Shown here: piece after piece, positions 8,757-17,469 of the stretch
Position numbering within the stretch: the first letter of the stretch is position 1
Layout: each line of letters starts with the position of its first letter
Assembly: GCF_019249295.1 (NCBI RefSeq)
Contig: NZ_JAESDH010000011.1
Location: 92,928-156,927 of the forward strand
Reading direction: 5' to 3'
DNA from: Alteromonas antoniana
GTDB lineage: Bacteria; Pseudomonadota; Gammaproteobacteria; Enterobacterales; Alteromonadaceae
DNA length: 64,000 nucleotides
The notes under the pieces: model-generated
Database searches by the model: none
The model's input: only the letters and a program-made list of their open reading frames with translations
Told to the model about the DNA's origin: nothing
Made by a program: the position numbers and the translations under genes

Positions 8757-9365
8757 ATGAAAATATATGAAACCAAAACCGCGCCCAATCCCCGTCGGGT
8801 TCGCATGTTCCTGGCTGAAAAGGGGATCAGCATGGACTATGTTCAGGTTGATATTCAAAAAGGCGAAAACCTGAGTGCGGAAATGCGTGCAAAAAATCCG
8901 CTGGGCAAAGTGCCTGTACTGGAGTTGGATGACGGAACCTGCATTGCGGAGACCGATGCCATTTGTACCTACTTTGAAGCTATACAACCGGAGCCGCCGC
9001 TAATGGGCACCTCGCCGGTGGAAAAAGCCACCATTGCTATGTGGCAGCGTCAGGTTGAAATGGCGCTGATGCTGCAGGTAGGCATGTGCTTCCAGCACAC
9101 CACGGGATACTTTAAAGATCGCATGACGCCGTTTCCCGATTTCGGAAAAGAAGCGGGCGTCAATGCTGCTAAGTACCTGAACATTCTTGAGCGACGTCTG
9201 GAGCGTTATCCCTATATTGCCGGAGAACACTTCACCATTGCCGACATCACTGCACTCTGCGCAATTGATTTTGGGCGGGTAGTGGATATTCGTCTGCAGG
9301 AAAAGCATAACAACCTGAAAGAGTGGTACGGAAGAGTCAGTCAGCGAGAGAGTGCAAAAGCCTGA
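8757..9365 (+). CDS. Glutathione S-transferase family protein
   Basis: 202-aa cytosolic GST. The thioredoxin-like N-domain (1-80) has [20 protein letters not shown], the cis-Pro loop [11 protein letters not shown] and the ETDAICTYF glutathione-contact segment. An all-alpha C-domain carries the [12 protein letters not shown]-capping motif near 155. It probably conjugates or reduces with glutathione; the substrate is unknown. GGAG lies before ATG 8757. Its TGA overlaps the next gene's ATG by one base (TGATG), which indicates coupled translation of two GSTs. Confidence 0.85.
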   Translation: MKIYETKTAPNPRRVRMFLAEKGISMDYVQVDIQKGENLSAEMRAKNPLGKVPVLELDDGTCIAETDAICTYFEAIQPEPPLMGTSPVEKATIAMWQRQVEMALMLQVGMCFQHTTGYFKDRMTPFPDFGKEAGVNAAKYLNILERRLERYPYIAGEHFTIADITALCAIDFGRVVDIRLQEKHNNLKEWYGRVSQRESAKA

Positions 9366-10024
9366 TGATTACGCTTTATACCGCTGCGACCCCGAACGGC
9401 TGGAAAGCCTCTGTAGCACTTGAAGAGATGGGGCTTGAATACACGGTAGTCCCCGTCAATCTGATGAAAGGTGAGCAGAAAACCGCGGACTTTCTGGCCA
9501 TGAACCCGAATGGCCGCATTCCGGTGATTGTCGATCATGACGCGGACGATCATGTGGTATTTGAGTCCGGGGCCATCATGCTTTATCTGGCTGAGAAAAC
9601 CGGCCGGTTTTTACCTGATACCCCCAAAGAAAAAAGTCAGGTAATACAGTGGCTGATGTTTCAGATGGGGGGCGTCGGTCCGATGATGGGACAGGCGAAT
9701 GTTTTTCACCGGTATCTTGAAGAAAAAATACCCGTTGCCATTGACCGGTATCAAAATGAAGTCCGGCGTCTGTTTGAGGTGTTGGACGGACACCTCGCTT
9801 CCAGGGAATGGCTGGCAGGTGACTACAGTATTGCTGATATGGCTAACTGGTGTTGGGTGCGTACTTACGAATGGTCTGGTGTGAGTATTGACGGACTGTC
9901 ATCACTTCGACGCTGGAAAAACAGCATAGAAGCCAGGCCAGCGGCACGTCGCGGTGTTGAAGTACCCAACAAAATTGACAAAGAAGCCCTGCTTAAGGGC
10001 GCAAACAAGGTGGTCACGCGCTAA
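9365..10024 (+). CDS. Glutathione S-transferase, Nu-class (YfcG/YghU-like)
   Basis: 219-aa GST with the Nu-class opening [18 protein letters not shown], cis-Pro loop [11 protein letters not shown] and [19 protein letters not shown]. The C-domain has the [19 protein letters not shown] motif. Characterised relatives bind two glutathiones or glutathione disulfide and act as disulfide-bond reductases. The start is ATG 9365 inside the upstream stop codon; an in-frame upstream start at 9323 is rejected because homology begins at MITLY. The stop codon is inside a hairpin loop (GGTCAC 10012-10017 / GTGACC 10028-10033). Confidence 0.87.
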   Translation: MITLYTAATPNGWKASVALEEMGLEYTVVPVNLMKGEQKTADFLAMNPNGRIPVIVDHDADDHVVFESGAIMLYLAEKTGRFLPDTPKEKSQVIQWLMFQMGGVGPMMGQANVFHRYLEEKIPVAIDRYQNEVRRLFEVLDGHLASREWLAGDYSIADMANWCWVRTYEWSGVSIDGLSSLRRWKNSIEARPAARRGVEVPNKIDKEALLKGANKVVTR

Positions 10025-10033
10025 CGTGTGACC
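10012..10033 (+). other. Hairpin across the GST stop codon
   Basis: A nine-pair stem with one G-U pair (10012-10020 with 10025-10033) has loop CTAA, which contains part of the TAA stop. There is no T run, so it is not a clear terminator. The rest of the gap to 10317 is AT-rich and shows no gene. Confidence 0.4.
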
Positions 10034-10317
10034 ACAACCTGACTCGTTTCCCCTTAATTTCATTCTCAAGCATCATTCATAAAAATTATCCTCAAGATAC
10101 ACTGTGTAAATGTCGTTTATATTTGTTGTCGGATTATTAGTTTTTTCTTTTATATCATGCAGTTAAATTTTTATTGGCCTGTGTAAGTCACCGCAATGCA
10201 GATCATAGCTTCACCACTGGGGTTGAATAGCGAAAACAATTAACTATCCTGTTACAACTTATTAACACATCTGACCTCCGAGTAGTTGGGAGCGATGGAC
10301 GACGACAGGAACACATA

Positions 10318-11253
10318 ATGAAAAGAACACTGCTAATCGCCGCACTCTTGGCTTTTTTAATTACGCCCTTTACCCAGGCGAATGCCTCAACGTATGCCAA
10401 AACCCAGTATCCCATTGTATTGGTTCATGGTCTTTTTGGTTTTGACGATGTCTTATGGGTTGATTACTTTTACAAAATTCCTTACAAGCTGGCTAACAAA
10501 GGGGCGACGGTGTATACCGCAACCGTGTCACCGGCTAACTCAAGCGAAGTTCGCGGCGAGCAGTTGCTGGGATATATCGACCAGGTACTTGCGCATTCAG
10601 GCGCGGATAAAGTGAACCTGATTGGCCACAGTCACGGCGGCCCCACTATCCGGTACGCGGCCAGTGTCGCACCGGAGAAAGTGGCTTCGGTGACATCGGT
10701 TGCAGGGGTGAACCACGGCAGCAAAGTTGCTGATATTGTCCGCGCCGGTTTGCAGGATGGCTCCACCCTGGAAGGCGTTGCAGGCACTGTGTTCAACGCC
10801 TTCGCCAATGTGCTGGAACTGGTATCAGGCTCCGGTATTTCAGCGCTTCCCACCGACAGCATCGCCGCGTTGAATTCCCTGTCTACCCAGGGCAGCCAGA
10901 GTTTCAATGCGCGATATCCGGAGGGGTTGCCAAGCAGCTACTGCGCTAACGATGGCAAAGTTCTGGAGGATAACGGCGTGTTCTACTTCTCGTGGAGCGG
11001 CGGCAGCACCTACACCAACGTACTGGATGTGGCTGATCCGTTACTGGCAGTTACCGGACTGGCGTTTGGTGAGAAGAATGATGGCCTGGTGTCGTCCTGT
11101 AGTTCACAGCTGGGATACGTTATCCGTGATGATTATCGCATGAACCATCTTGATGAGGTGAATCAGACGTTAGGGATCCACCACCTGTTTGAAACAGACC
11201 CGGTTCAGGTATTTATTACCCAGGCAAATCGTCTGAAGTCGATTGGTCTGTAA
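10318..11253 (+). CDS. Secreted triacylglycerol lipase, subfamily I.1/I.2 type
   Basis: 311-aa precursor with a signal peptide (MKRTLLIAALLAFL to about QANA, residue 22). The mature alpha/beta-hydrolase has the oxyanion motif VLVHGLFGFD, the nucleophile elbow GHSHGG (Ser about 105), a catalytic Asp in EKNDGLVSS (about 255) and His in MNHLDEV (about 277). Two cysteines (about 209 and 261) match the single disulfide of Pseudomonas-type lipases. Such lipases are exported by Sec, folded in the periplasm by a dedicated foldase and secreted by the type II system. The foldase gene starts 2 nt after the stop. AGGA precedes ATG 10318. Confidence 0.92.
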   Translation: MKRTLLIAALLAFLITPFTQANASTYAKTQYPIVLVHGLFGFDDVLWVDYFYKIPYKLANKGATVYTATVSPANSSEVRGEQLLGYIDQVLAHSGADKVNLIGHSHGGPTIRYAASVAPEKVASVTSVAGVNHGSKVADIVRAGLQDGSTLEGVAGTVFNAFANVLELVSGSGISALPTDSIAALNSLSTQGSQSFNARYPEGLPSSYCANDGKVLEDNGVFYFSWSGGSTYTNVLDVADPLLAVTGLAFGEKNDGLVSSCSSQLGYVIRDDYRMNHLDEVNQTLGIHHLFETDPVQVFITQANRLKSIGL

Positions 11254-11255
11254 GC

Positions 11256-12209
11256 GTGCGTAAGCTGTTACTGACAGGGATCCCCGGCATTGTGCTGGGG
11301 ATCCTGTTGTATGGTGTGCTGGTCGGTGATGATGAAAATGGTGCCACTCCGCTGCAGGCAGGAAGTGACAACATGGCGGCCAATTCGAAACCGGCGCAGT
11401 CTCTTTCTCAAAATCAGCCTGAAACCGCTGCTACCGCTGATACCGGTAAGACCTTCTCACTGCACTTTGGTTTGAAGTCAGAATTCGACCTGTTTATTTT
11501 CGAGCACGAAGACAATAGCCCGTCAGCACTAACAGAGGCTTATTCCAAAGCAGCAGCAAAGCGCGGCTTTACGTCTGATTCACAGGCCTACCTGGAAGCG
11601 CTTTTTGCGCGTTATGTACAATACAAAGTCGAGCTGGAAAGCCTGGATGGGCAGGCAGATGTGCAGGACATTAACGCCATCGCCAGTCGTCTTGAAGCCC
11701 GCAACGATTTACGTCACAACGTGTTTAGTGCCGAGGAATACCATTATCTGTTTTCACAGGATGCGCAATACGATGAGGCCGCGCTGGCACGGCTGCGCAT
11801 AGCTTCTGATGCCTCTTTGTCTGATGCAGAAAAACAGCGACTTATTGATGCGCAGCTGGCTACCCTGCCCGCTGATCAACAGGCAAGCTTTGCGCCTAGC
11901 CTTGCAGTAAACCGCATTGGCTCGCTAGCCAATACCTACGAGAATCCAGAGACACGTTATCAGGCTATAGCTGCTGAGTTCGGCCATGATGTTGCACAGC
12001 GAATGCAGGAAAAATCGCAGCTTCAGGAAGAATGGAAGGCTCGCGTCAATGCATACCAGCAGTGGATGAATAGCCTGTCGGAATCAAACCTGACGCAAGC
12101 GCAGATTAACGAAAAAAAAACCGCCCGCCTTCGCCGTGATTTTTCTGAGACCGAGCAGCGTCGATTACGGGTATTTCTCGAAAACCCTACCTTACTGGGA
12201 GGTGGGTGA
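11256..12209 (+). CDS. lifO: Lipase-specific foldase (lipase secretion chaperone)
   Basis: 317-aa inner-membrane-anchored periplasmic chaperone that folds the adjacent lipase. It has an N-terminal membrane anchor (residues 3-24), a variable Pro/Gln/Thr-rich linker (25-65) and a helical scaffold domain. The usual Lif signature RxxFDY(F/C)L(S/T)A is replaced by KSEFDLFIFE (about 74-83): Arg is Lys and Tyr is Leu. The rest (AFDxxxQAY-like region, NPETRYQAIAAEFG, the Arg/Glu-rich end) fits the family. The GTG start at 11256 lies 2 nt after the lipase stop. Gene context makes the assignment firm despite the divergent motif. Confidence 0.88.
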   Translation: MRKLLLTGIPGIVLGILLYGVLVGDDENGATPLQAGSDNMAANSKPAQSLSQNQPETAATADTGKTFSLHFGLKSEFDLFIFEHEDNSPSALTEAYSKAAAKRGFTSDSQAYLEALFARYVQYKVELESLDGQADVQDINAIASRLEARNDLRHNVFSAEEYHYLFSQDAQYDEAALARLRIASDASLSDAEKQRLIDAQLATLPADQQASFAPSLAVNRIGSLANTYENPETRYQAIAAEFGHDVAQRMQEKSQLQEEWKARVNAYQQWMNSLSESNLTQAQINEKKTARLRRDFSETEQRRLRVFLENPTLLGGG

Positions 12210-12251
12210 GTGAGAAGGTGTACTTTTCCAGTCTGTTGCGTATTTACCTCG

Positions 12252-12272
12252 TGATACGCTCCATGCGTATCA
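12252..12272. terminator. Hairpin between convergent foldase and cyclase genes
   Basis: Perfect 8-bp stem TGATACGC/GCGTATCA with loop TCCAT in the convergent gap. Neither strand has a T run, so terminator function is only suggested. Confidence 0.35.
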
Positions 12273-12343
12273 ACAAGGTCGCTATCACATGACAAATTCG
12301 GGATTCAGGGGAAGCGGTTTCGAACTATGGGAAAGCGGATGCG

Positions 12344-13201
12344 CTAACGAAGAGTGGGCCTGTTGTATATCTCGTAGGCAGCGTCGTTTTTGCCAACTTT
12401 TTTCACTTTATACATCAGGGTGTCGACGAGTGACAGTGCTTCCTGAACGCTGTCGGGTGGACTTTCGAAGGTCACAACCCCCACACTGAATGTCACCGGT
12501 ACTCGCTCTGTAACAAAGGTATTCGCCAGCCTCGTCCGCAGGTTGTTGAACGCATGACGGGCGTCTTGTTGCGCGGTTTCCGGTAACAGACAAACGAATT
12601 CATCGCCGCCAATTCTTGCCGTATAGTCGCTTTCTCTGATAGAGGACAAAATTAATTTGCCAACGTTACAAAGAAGCCTGTCACCGTTTGCGTGCCCATC
12701 GCTGTCATTGACCGACTTGAAGTCATCAATATCAATATAGGCGACAGTAAAAGGATGGTGGTAGCGCTTAGAGCGGGCGATTTCTTCGTTTATCAATGTA
12801 GTTAATCCTCGCAGATTAAGTAACCCGGTTAGCGGATCATGTTCTGCAGCAGCAGCTTGCATCTTAAACGCAACGTTAAAATTGCTTACCAGAAGGGTCA
12901 GAATACAGAATGCAGTGAGATAGACCAGCGATGAATAGACAGCAACTCGCGTTAGTCCTGACGATAGCTCCACACTGTGAGAAAACAGGACGGCAATGGC
13001 GCTGATACATGCTATTAATAGCCCAACGCGAACGCCTCCATACCAGCTTGAAAGCACCACCGGTAAAAGCAGTAGCGGTGCGAGTGATACTGTGAAGAAA
13101 GAAAGGCTGTCAATCAGCGTGATGGCAAGGATAAACGTTGTGTAGCAAGCCAGAATCCCCAATTGGTTCATTGAGTCAAGTGCACTGAAATTCGTTTTCA
13201 C
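12344..13201 (-). CDS. Membrane diguanylate cyclase (GGDEF)
   Basis: 285-aa protein that makes cyclic di-GMP. The first ~125 residues form about four hydrophobic helices without a recognised sensor fold. The GGDEF domain begins at HDPLTGLLNLRG; YIDIDDFKSVND binds metal, and the active site RIGGDEF (about 196-202) is intact. An RESD inhibitory site lies five residues before GGDEF, so product feedback is likely. The domain ends with VDTLMYKVKKVGKN. It is monocistronic and convergent with the lipase operon. Confidence 0.9.
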   Translation of the reverse strand: MKTNFSALDSMNQLGILACYTTFILAITLIDSLSFFTVSLAPLLLLPVVLSSWYGGVRVGLLIACISAIAVLFSHSVELSSGLTRVAVYSSLVYLTAFCILTLLVSNFNVAFKMQAAAAEHDPLTGLLNLRGLTTLINEEIARSKRYHHPFTVAYIDIDDFKSVNDSDGHANGDRLLCNVGKLILSSIRESDYTARIGGDEFVCLLPETAQQDARHAFNNLRTRLANTFVTERVPVTFSVGVVTFESPPDSVQEALSLVDTLMYKVKKVGKNDAAYEIYNRPTLR

Positions 13202-13970
13202 GGTTTCTTCGCCTTATTTTGTCCTGCCAGACAATGACAAACATCATGATAATATTCTCAGGCACACAACACGTTCACACACGCTGGGTATGGCAACGAT
13301 ATGACTTAAGTGCACTGTCGCAAGCGCTGGCAACGCTGACGTTCAGGCTTCACTTTATTCAGGTCGTTGCCCGGCGTCTCTGCGCTCTGGACTTTTCCGC
13401 TTTACAATAAGTGCTTTGGGCCAGTGCGGGCTGACTACAGGTGGATCTTCTTTTGTGGTGAGTGGATGTAAAGGCGTAACTTGTCCGGGGGAAACCGGGA
13501 TCTGCGCGTTCATAGTATTTCCTTTTAAACGTGGTAGGCGTTGCCATCTGTATAATTATTGCAACATGGTCAACGTGAATCTGTACGGTAGCGAACACAG
13601 GGAAGTCATTTTGTATGGGCTGCATATCAAGCCCCTGCGAACTTGTCGGGCACCTTATAGTCTGGCGTTGGAGCAGGGCTTAACGGGCCCTGGAATTCAT
13701 TGTGGCAGCACGCTTGAAGTGACACCTGCTGCGCATGAGCCCCACAGTTAAATGATCTGCGTAATGTGTTATTTGCCTGAAGTGGAAAAACGGCGTGACT
13801 CTGCGGTCTACGGTATGTCAAAGCTGTTGCTGACGTGTTGTTAGCCCAAACTGTGGTACATAATTGAGTATAGACCCTTTTGGGGTTCCGTGCGTTGGTT
13901 AATTTGCAAACAATGAATAATCATGGTGACGACACCGAGTAAACCGTGGCATAACGGTAGCGGCCAGTCA
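13202..13970. other. Long intergenic region, one possible small gene
   Basis: Nearly 770 bp lie between the cyclase and ligase genes. The open frames over 60 codons here have no ribosome-binding sites and no recognisable content. The only item I support is a 52-codon frame on the minus strand (13355-13513). Confidence 0.4.
13355..13513 (-). CDS. Possible small proline-rich protein (52 aa)
   Basis: An open frame begins MNAQIPVSPGQVT and ends RRDAGQRPE. Its ATG at 13513 is preceded by AAAAGGA at a 6-nt spacing, an excellent ribosome-binding site. The product has eleven prolines and a basic C-terminal third; no signal peptide or membrane segment is visible and I recognise no family. It is 153 nt upstream of the cyclase start on the same strand, so it could share its transcript. 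The ribosome-binding site may be coincidental. Confidence 0.35.
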   Translation of the reverse strand: MNAQIPVSPGQVTPLHPLTTKEDPPVVSPHWPKALIVKRKSPERRDAGQRPE

Positions 13971-15554
13971 CTAATCTGTGCTGTGTATCAGCGCTTTGAT
14001 GGTCTCCAGAGTATCTGCCTCCGCAGCCGGTTTGTCCCAGCGAATGCGGTGAAAACGAGGGAAACGCAATGCAATGCCTGATTTGTGGCGGGGTGAAGGG
14101 TGCACTGCATCAAACGCCACTTCAATTACCAGTTCTTTTTTGACTTCTCTGACCGGGCCGAAACGGCCAACCGCATTGCGCCTGACCCAGTTGTCCAGCT
14201 TTTTAAGTTCCTCGTCAGTAAAACCAGAGTAGGCTTTGCCGATAGGCAGCAGCTTATCATCCTGCCATGCGCCGAAGGTAAAATCGGAGTAGTAGCTGGA
14301 ACGTTTGCCGTGTCCTCGCTGTGCATACATGATAACCGCATCGACCAGTTTCGGATCGCGCTTCCATTTGTACCACTGACCTTTAGGCCGCCCGGGAACA
14401 TACCGGCTGTCTTTTCGCTTCAGCATGAGCCCTTCTACAGCAACATCATCAGAGGCCTGTTCGTGTTTCTTTCTTAGTGACGCAGCGTCTGTCAGGTTAA
14501 GAGTTTGCGAGAGGTGCAAATGCGAACATTGCTGGCCGGCTATCCACTGACTGAGTATTTGTCGACGTTCTGTCAGCGCAGATTGCGTCACATCGGTGTC
14601 GCCGTTGCGTAAAATATCGTAAAGGATAAGGCCGGCGGGCAGCGACTTAATTAATTTGGCGGGTGGTTTCTTACGATTAAGCCGTTGCTGCAGCGCATTA
14701 AAAGAGTCAACATCCTTGCCGTGCATGATAAGCAGCTCACCATCCACCACACCATCGCCACTAATGCCTTCAAGCACATCGGGAAACGCCTGACTGATAT
14801 CATCTCCGGTGCGACTGAACAGGGCTTTGCCTTTTTCAGTGCAGACCAGCTGTACCCGAATTCCATCGTATTTATACTCCACCTGCCAGTCGTTTACCGT
14901 TATCTGCTCAAGGGTTTGATCATCGATGGGATGCGACAACATGACCGGGTGAAAGGTGACTTCACCGGAAATATCCGGTTTTTCCGCCTTGCCTTCAAGC
15001 CAGGCGAGCAGCTCAGTGTAGGGCGGCGCTACGCCGTGCCATAGCGATTCGATGTCCTCTATATCGACGTTGCCGTAACTGGCAAGGATTTGCTTCATGC
15101 TTCTGGCTGATACCCCAACGCGCAGCCCGCGGGTACCAAGCTTTATCAGTGCCCAGCGCTGTGACGCATCCAGCAAATCCAGATAGCCACTCAGTAGCTT
15201 GCCTGCTGTCTGACGGCTGGCATTCTGAAACTCTTCGACAATATCGGCAAGGCGCGGGATCGAGTCTGTTTGCGTAGCCTGACTGTCGGGCCAGAGGTGC
15301 GCTACGGTCTCGCTCATCTCGCCTACGTAGTCGTAGCTCATTGCGAATAATTCGGGATCAATCCGTTCAAGCATCAGCGTCTTTACGGTATTGCGTTTAA
15401 AAAAGTCGAATTTCAGTGTGCCTGCGATAGCGGCAATGGCCCAGCCCCGGTCCGGGTCGGGCGTTGAGCGCAGGTACTCTTTAATAATGGCGGCTTTGGC
15501 ATTATTGCCTGAGGTGAAATAGAGCTGATCTAACAGGTCGCTGAAGGCTTTCAT
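13971..15554 (-). CDS. ATP-dependent DNA ligase of the ligase-associated repair cluster
   Basis: 527-aa ATP-dependent DNA ligase. An N-terminal DNA-binding domain (about 1-190) precedes the nucleotidyltransferase domain, whose motif I is EYKYDGIR with the adenylated Lys near residue 228. Motif III-like DGELLI, motif IV EGLMLKRKDS, motif V WYKWKRD and a C-terminal OB fold follow. This ligase class is typically encoded with an MBL-fold exonuclease, an Lhr-core helicase and a metallophosphoesterase, all present here. The start overlaps the exonuclease stop by 4 nt (ATGA), so the two are translated together. It is distinct from the essential NAD-dependent LigA. Confidence 0.93.
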   Translation of the reverse strand: MKAFSDLLDQLYFTSGNNAKAAIIKEYLRSTPDPDRGWAIAAIAGTLKFDFFKRNTVKTLMLERIDPELFAMSYDYVGEMSETVAHLWPDSQATQTDSIPRLADIVEEFQNASRQTAGKLLSGYLDLLDASQRWALIKLGTRGLRVGVSARSMKQILASYGNVDIEDIESLWHGVAPPYTELLAWLEGKAEKPDISGEVTFHPVMLSHPIDDQTLEQITVNDWQVEYKYDGIRVQLVCTEKGKALFSRTGDDISQAFPDVLEGISGDGVVDGELLIMHGKDVDSFNALQQRLNRKKPPAKLIKSLPAGLILYDILRNGDTDVTQSALTERRQILSQWIAGQQCSHLHLSQTLNLTDAASLRKKHEQASDDVAVEGLMLKRKDSRYVPGRPKGQWYKWKRDPKLVDAVIMYAQRGHGKRSSYYSDFTFGAWQDDKLLPIGKAYSGFTDEELKKLDNWVRRNAVGRFGPVREVKKELVIEVAFDAVHPSPRHKSGIALRFPRFHRIRWDKPAAEADTLETIKALIHSTD

Positions 15555-16579
15555 TCGCTGCTATCATCCTCTTCTTCATACCCCAGTAACGATAACGCGC
15601 GGGCGTTAAAGCCCATTTTCTCTGCCTGATAAATAAGCGCATCTTCTCTGCCATGGGTAACCCATACTTCCGGTGCGTTTACTTCTTCAAGGGTTTGCAG
15701 CAGTTCCGGCCAATCGCAGTGGTCAGAGATTATCAGCGGCAGTTCCGCCTGACGCTGTCGGGCCCGTGCACGTATCTGCATCCATCCGGATGCCATCACT
15801 GTGCGTACTTTCGGCAGTGAACGAGACCAGCGGTCAGCCAGCGCCGAGGGCGGCGCCAGAATGATTTCACCCGCCAGATCCTGTTTGTTTTCCACCTCGC
15901 TGACAGCCACAAGTGGGCCAAGTGCCACACCCAGTTCCTGATAAAGGTCACACAGGCGAATAAGCGCACCATGCAGATAGAGTGGGCGGGTGTATCCGGC
16001 ATCACGCAACGCCAGTATCACGCGCTGACATTTTCCCAGTGCATAGGTGCCTACCACGTGGCAACGGTCGGGAAACACCTGTTGAGAATGAAGAAGCTTT
16101 TGTATTTCCTGGTCAATCGGGGGGTGGGTAAACACTGGCAGGCCAAAGGTGGCTTCGGTGATAAACACATCGCATGGCACCACCTCAAACGGCTCACATG
16201 TGGGATCAGGACGTCGTTTATAATCGCCCGAAATGACCAGTCTGGCTCCGCGATACTCAATTAGTGCCTGCGCCGAACCGGCAATGTGACCGGCAGGATA
16301 AAAGGTAACAGTTACCGGATCTTTATCATCACCCAGTGTCACAGACTGCCGGTAATCCAGCGCAGTTTGCTCTCTGGCCATCTCTTCCCCGTACCGGGTT
16401 GTCATGATTTTTAAGGTAGTGGGGGTGGCATAAACGTGATCATGCCCGGCTCTGGCGTGATCAGCATGGCCGTGTGTGATGATGGCCCTGGTGACCGGCA
16501 CCATAGGGTCGATATACGCATCGGCAGGCTCACAGTATAAGCCAGTGTCGTTAACCCTCATCCAGTCTCGGGGATGCAC
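15551..16579 (-). CDS. Ligase-associated DNA exonuclease (MBL fold)
   Basis: 342-aa metallo-beta-lactamase / beta-CASP nuclease related to SNM1/Artemis. The metal site begins with THGHADHARAGH (HxHxDH, about 34-41), followed by YPAGHIAGSAQ, ISGDYKRRPDP and a late ISDHCDWPELL. The family acts as a 5' exonuclease or end-processing enzyme in the ligase-associated cluster. GTG at 16579 is the start, with GGAGA just upstream. It is the first gene of an exonuclease-ligase pair, separated from the helicase pair by a prepilin gene. Confidence 0.92.
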   Translation of the reverse strand: MHPRDWMRVNDTGLYCEPADAYIDPMVPVTRAIITHGHADHARAGHDHVYATPTTLKIMTTRYGEEMAREQTALDYRQSVTLGDDKDPVTVTFYPAGHIAGSAQALIEYRGARLVISGDYKRRPDPTCEPFEVVPCDVFITEATFGLPVFTHPPIDQEIQKLLHSQQVFPDRCHVVGTYALGKCQRVILALRDAGYTRPLYLHGALIRLCDLYQELGVALGPLVAVSEVENKQDLAGEIILAPPSALADRWSRSLPKVRTVMASGWMQIRARARQRQAELPLIISDHCDWPELLQTLEEVNAPEVWVTHGREDALIYQAEKMGFNARALSLLGYEEEDDSSE

Positions 16580-16770
16580 ACAGTCTCCAGTCAGTTATAA
16601 CCGCCCGGCAAAATCCGGGTAGCGATCAATACAGACTAGCGTTTACGGTGTAATGGTGAAATGGGATTATCTGAAAGAGAGAAACCTGCCGGTAGTGGGG
16701 TAAAGAGGCCAAAAGTCAGCGCCCTGCATGAACCTGATGGCAAAACAGAGCGGCGTGGTCGGTGCAGCGG

Positions 16771-16804
16771 GCCGGCAATACAGCACGAGTGAACTCTTGC
16801 CGGC
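16771..16804 (-). terminator. Hairpin downstream of the prepilin gene
   Basis: GCCGGCAA (16771-16778) pairs perfectly with TTGCCGGC (16797-16804) across an 18-nt loop, 9 nt after the prepilin stop. No T run follows, so it may be a weak or Rho-assisted terminator. Confidence 0.35.
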
Positions 16805-16812
16805 ACTGGCGA

Positions 16813-17316
16813 TTATAGCGTGGTAGTTACCTCGCCCGATTGGGAGTTGTACATCACCGAAACACCGCTTACGGCGTTGTAATCGTAAGTACAGCTGAAA
16901 TCACCATCGTATGTGGCGGTATACATTGCGCTGTCGTCATTTTCCACACTGGCGTCCTGCGTCGCGAGTACGGCTCGCCAAACATCAAGACAGTCATTGT
17001 CACTGCTTAACGTCAGGCTGGTGCCCCGGGTATCCGCCGGATAGCCGTACTCATTGACCGACAGGTCACCGCCCACAGCGCTGTCTGAAATGGGAATGAA
17101 ATCCTGAACGGCCTGTTTGTTGCCGCGGATCAACCACGCATAATGCACCTGCTTCACCCCTTGCTCAAAAGCTGCGGCGGTGCCCGATACGGTGGCGCGG
17201 TGCGCGTCATCGGTGAAGTCAACAAAGCGGGGGGCGGCAACCACCGCCAGTACGCCGAGTATGACAATGACGATAATGAGTTCAATGAGGGTAAATCCCT
17301 TTTCCTGCTTACGCAT
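16813..17316 (-). CDS. Type IV pilin-like protein with prepilin leader (MSHA-type)
   Basis: 167-aa prepilin. A short basic leader MRKQEKG ends at the prepilin-peptidase site G^FTLIEL, with Glu at +5. The hydrophobic helix IIVIVILGVLAVVAAPRFVDF follows; the PRFVD ending resembles MSHA pilins (MshA/MshB). The globular part (about 35-167) contains two cysteines (NDCLD and FSCTY), a plausible D-loop disulfide. No pilus assembly genes are nearby, so this is an orphan pilin or minor pilin between the two halves of the DNA-repair cluster. The ribosome-binding site AGG is weak. Confidence 0.85.
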   Translation of the reverse strand: MRKQEKGFTLIELIIVIVILGVLAVVAAPRFVDFTDDAHRATVSGTAAAFEQGVKQVHYAWLIRGNKQAVQDFIPISDSAVGGDLSVNEYGYPADTRGTSLTLSSDNDCLDVWRAVLATQDASVENDDSAMYTATYDGDFSCTYDYNAVSGVSVMYNSQSGEVTTTL

Positions 17317-17469
17317 AACAATACTACCTGCAACTACTTATTTTTATGGTTTCTACTGTAGATCCACCGGGCACGCTTGCCAAGCGCAATTTGAAAAGAA
17401 AACATAGAAAAATCTTTAACCTAACTGCTTTCGTATAGTCTTGGAAATAGCAATAATCTGAATTCCTGA

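Noticed and set aside
13416..13751. 111-codon plus-strand frame in the 770-bp gap
   Set aside because: No ribosome-binding site and no recognisable composition; the minus-strand 52-codon frame is the better candidate.
16813..17316. Start of a larger MSHA or type II secretion operon
   Set aside because: No other pilin, ATPase or assembly gene is adjacent; it is a lone gene.
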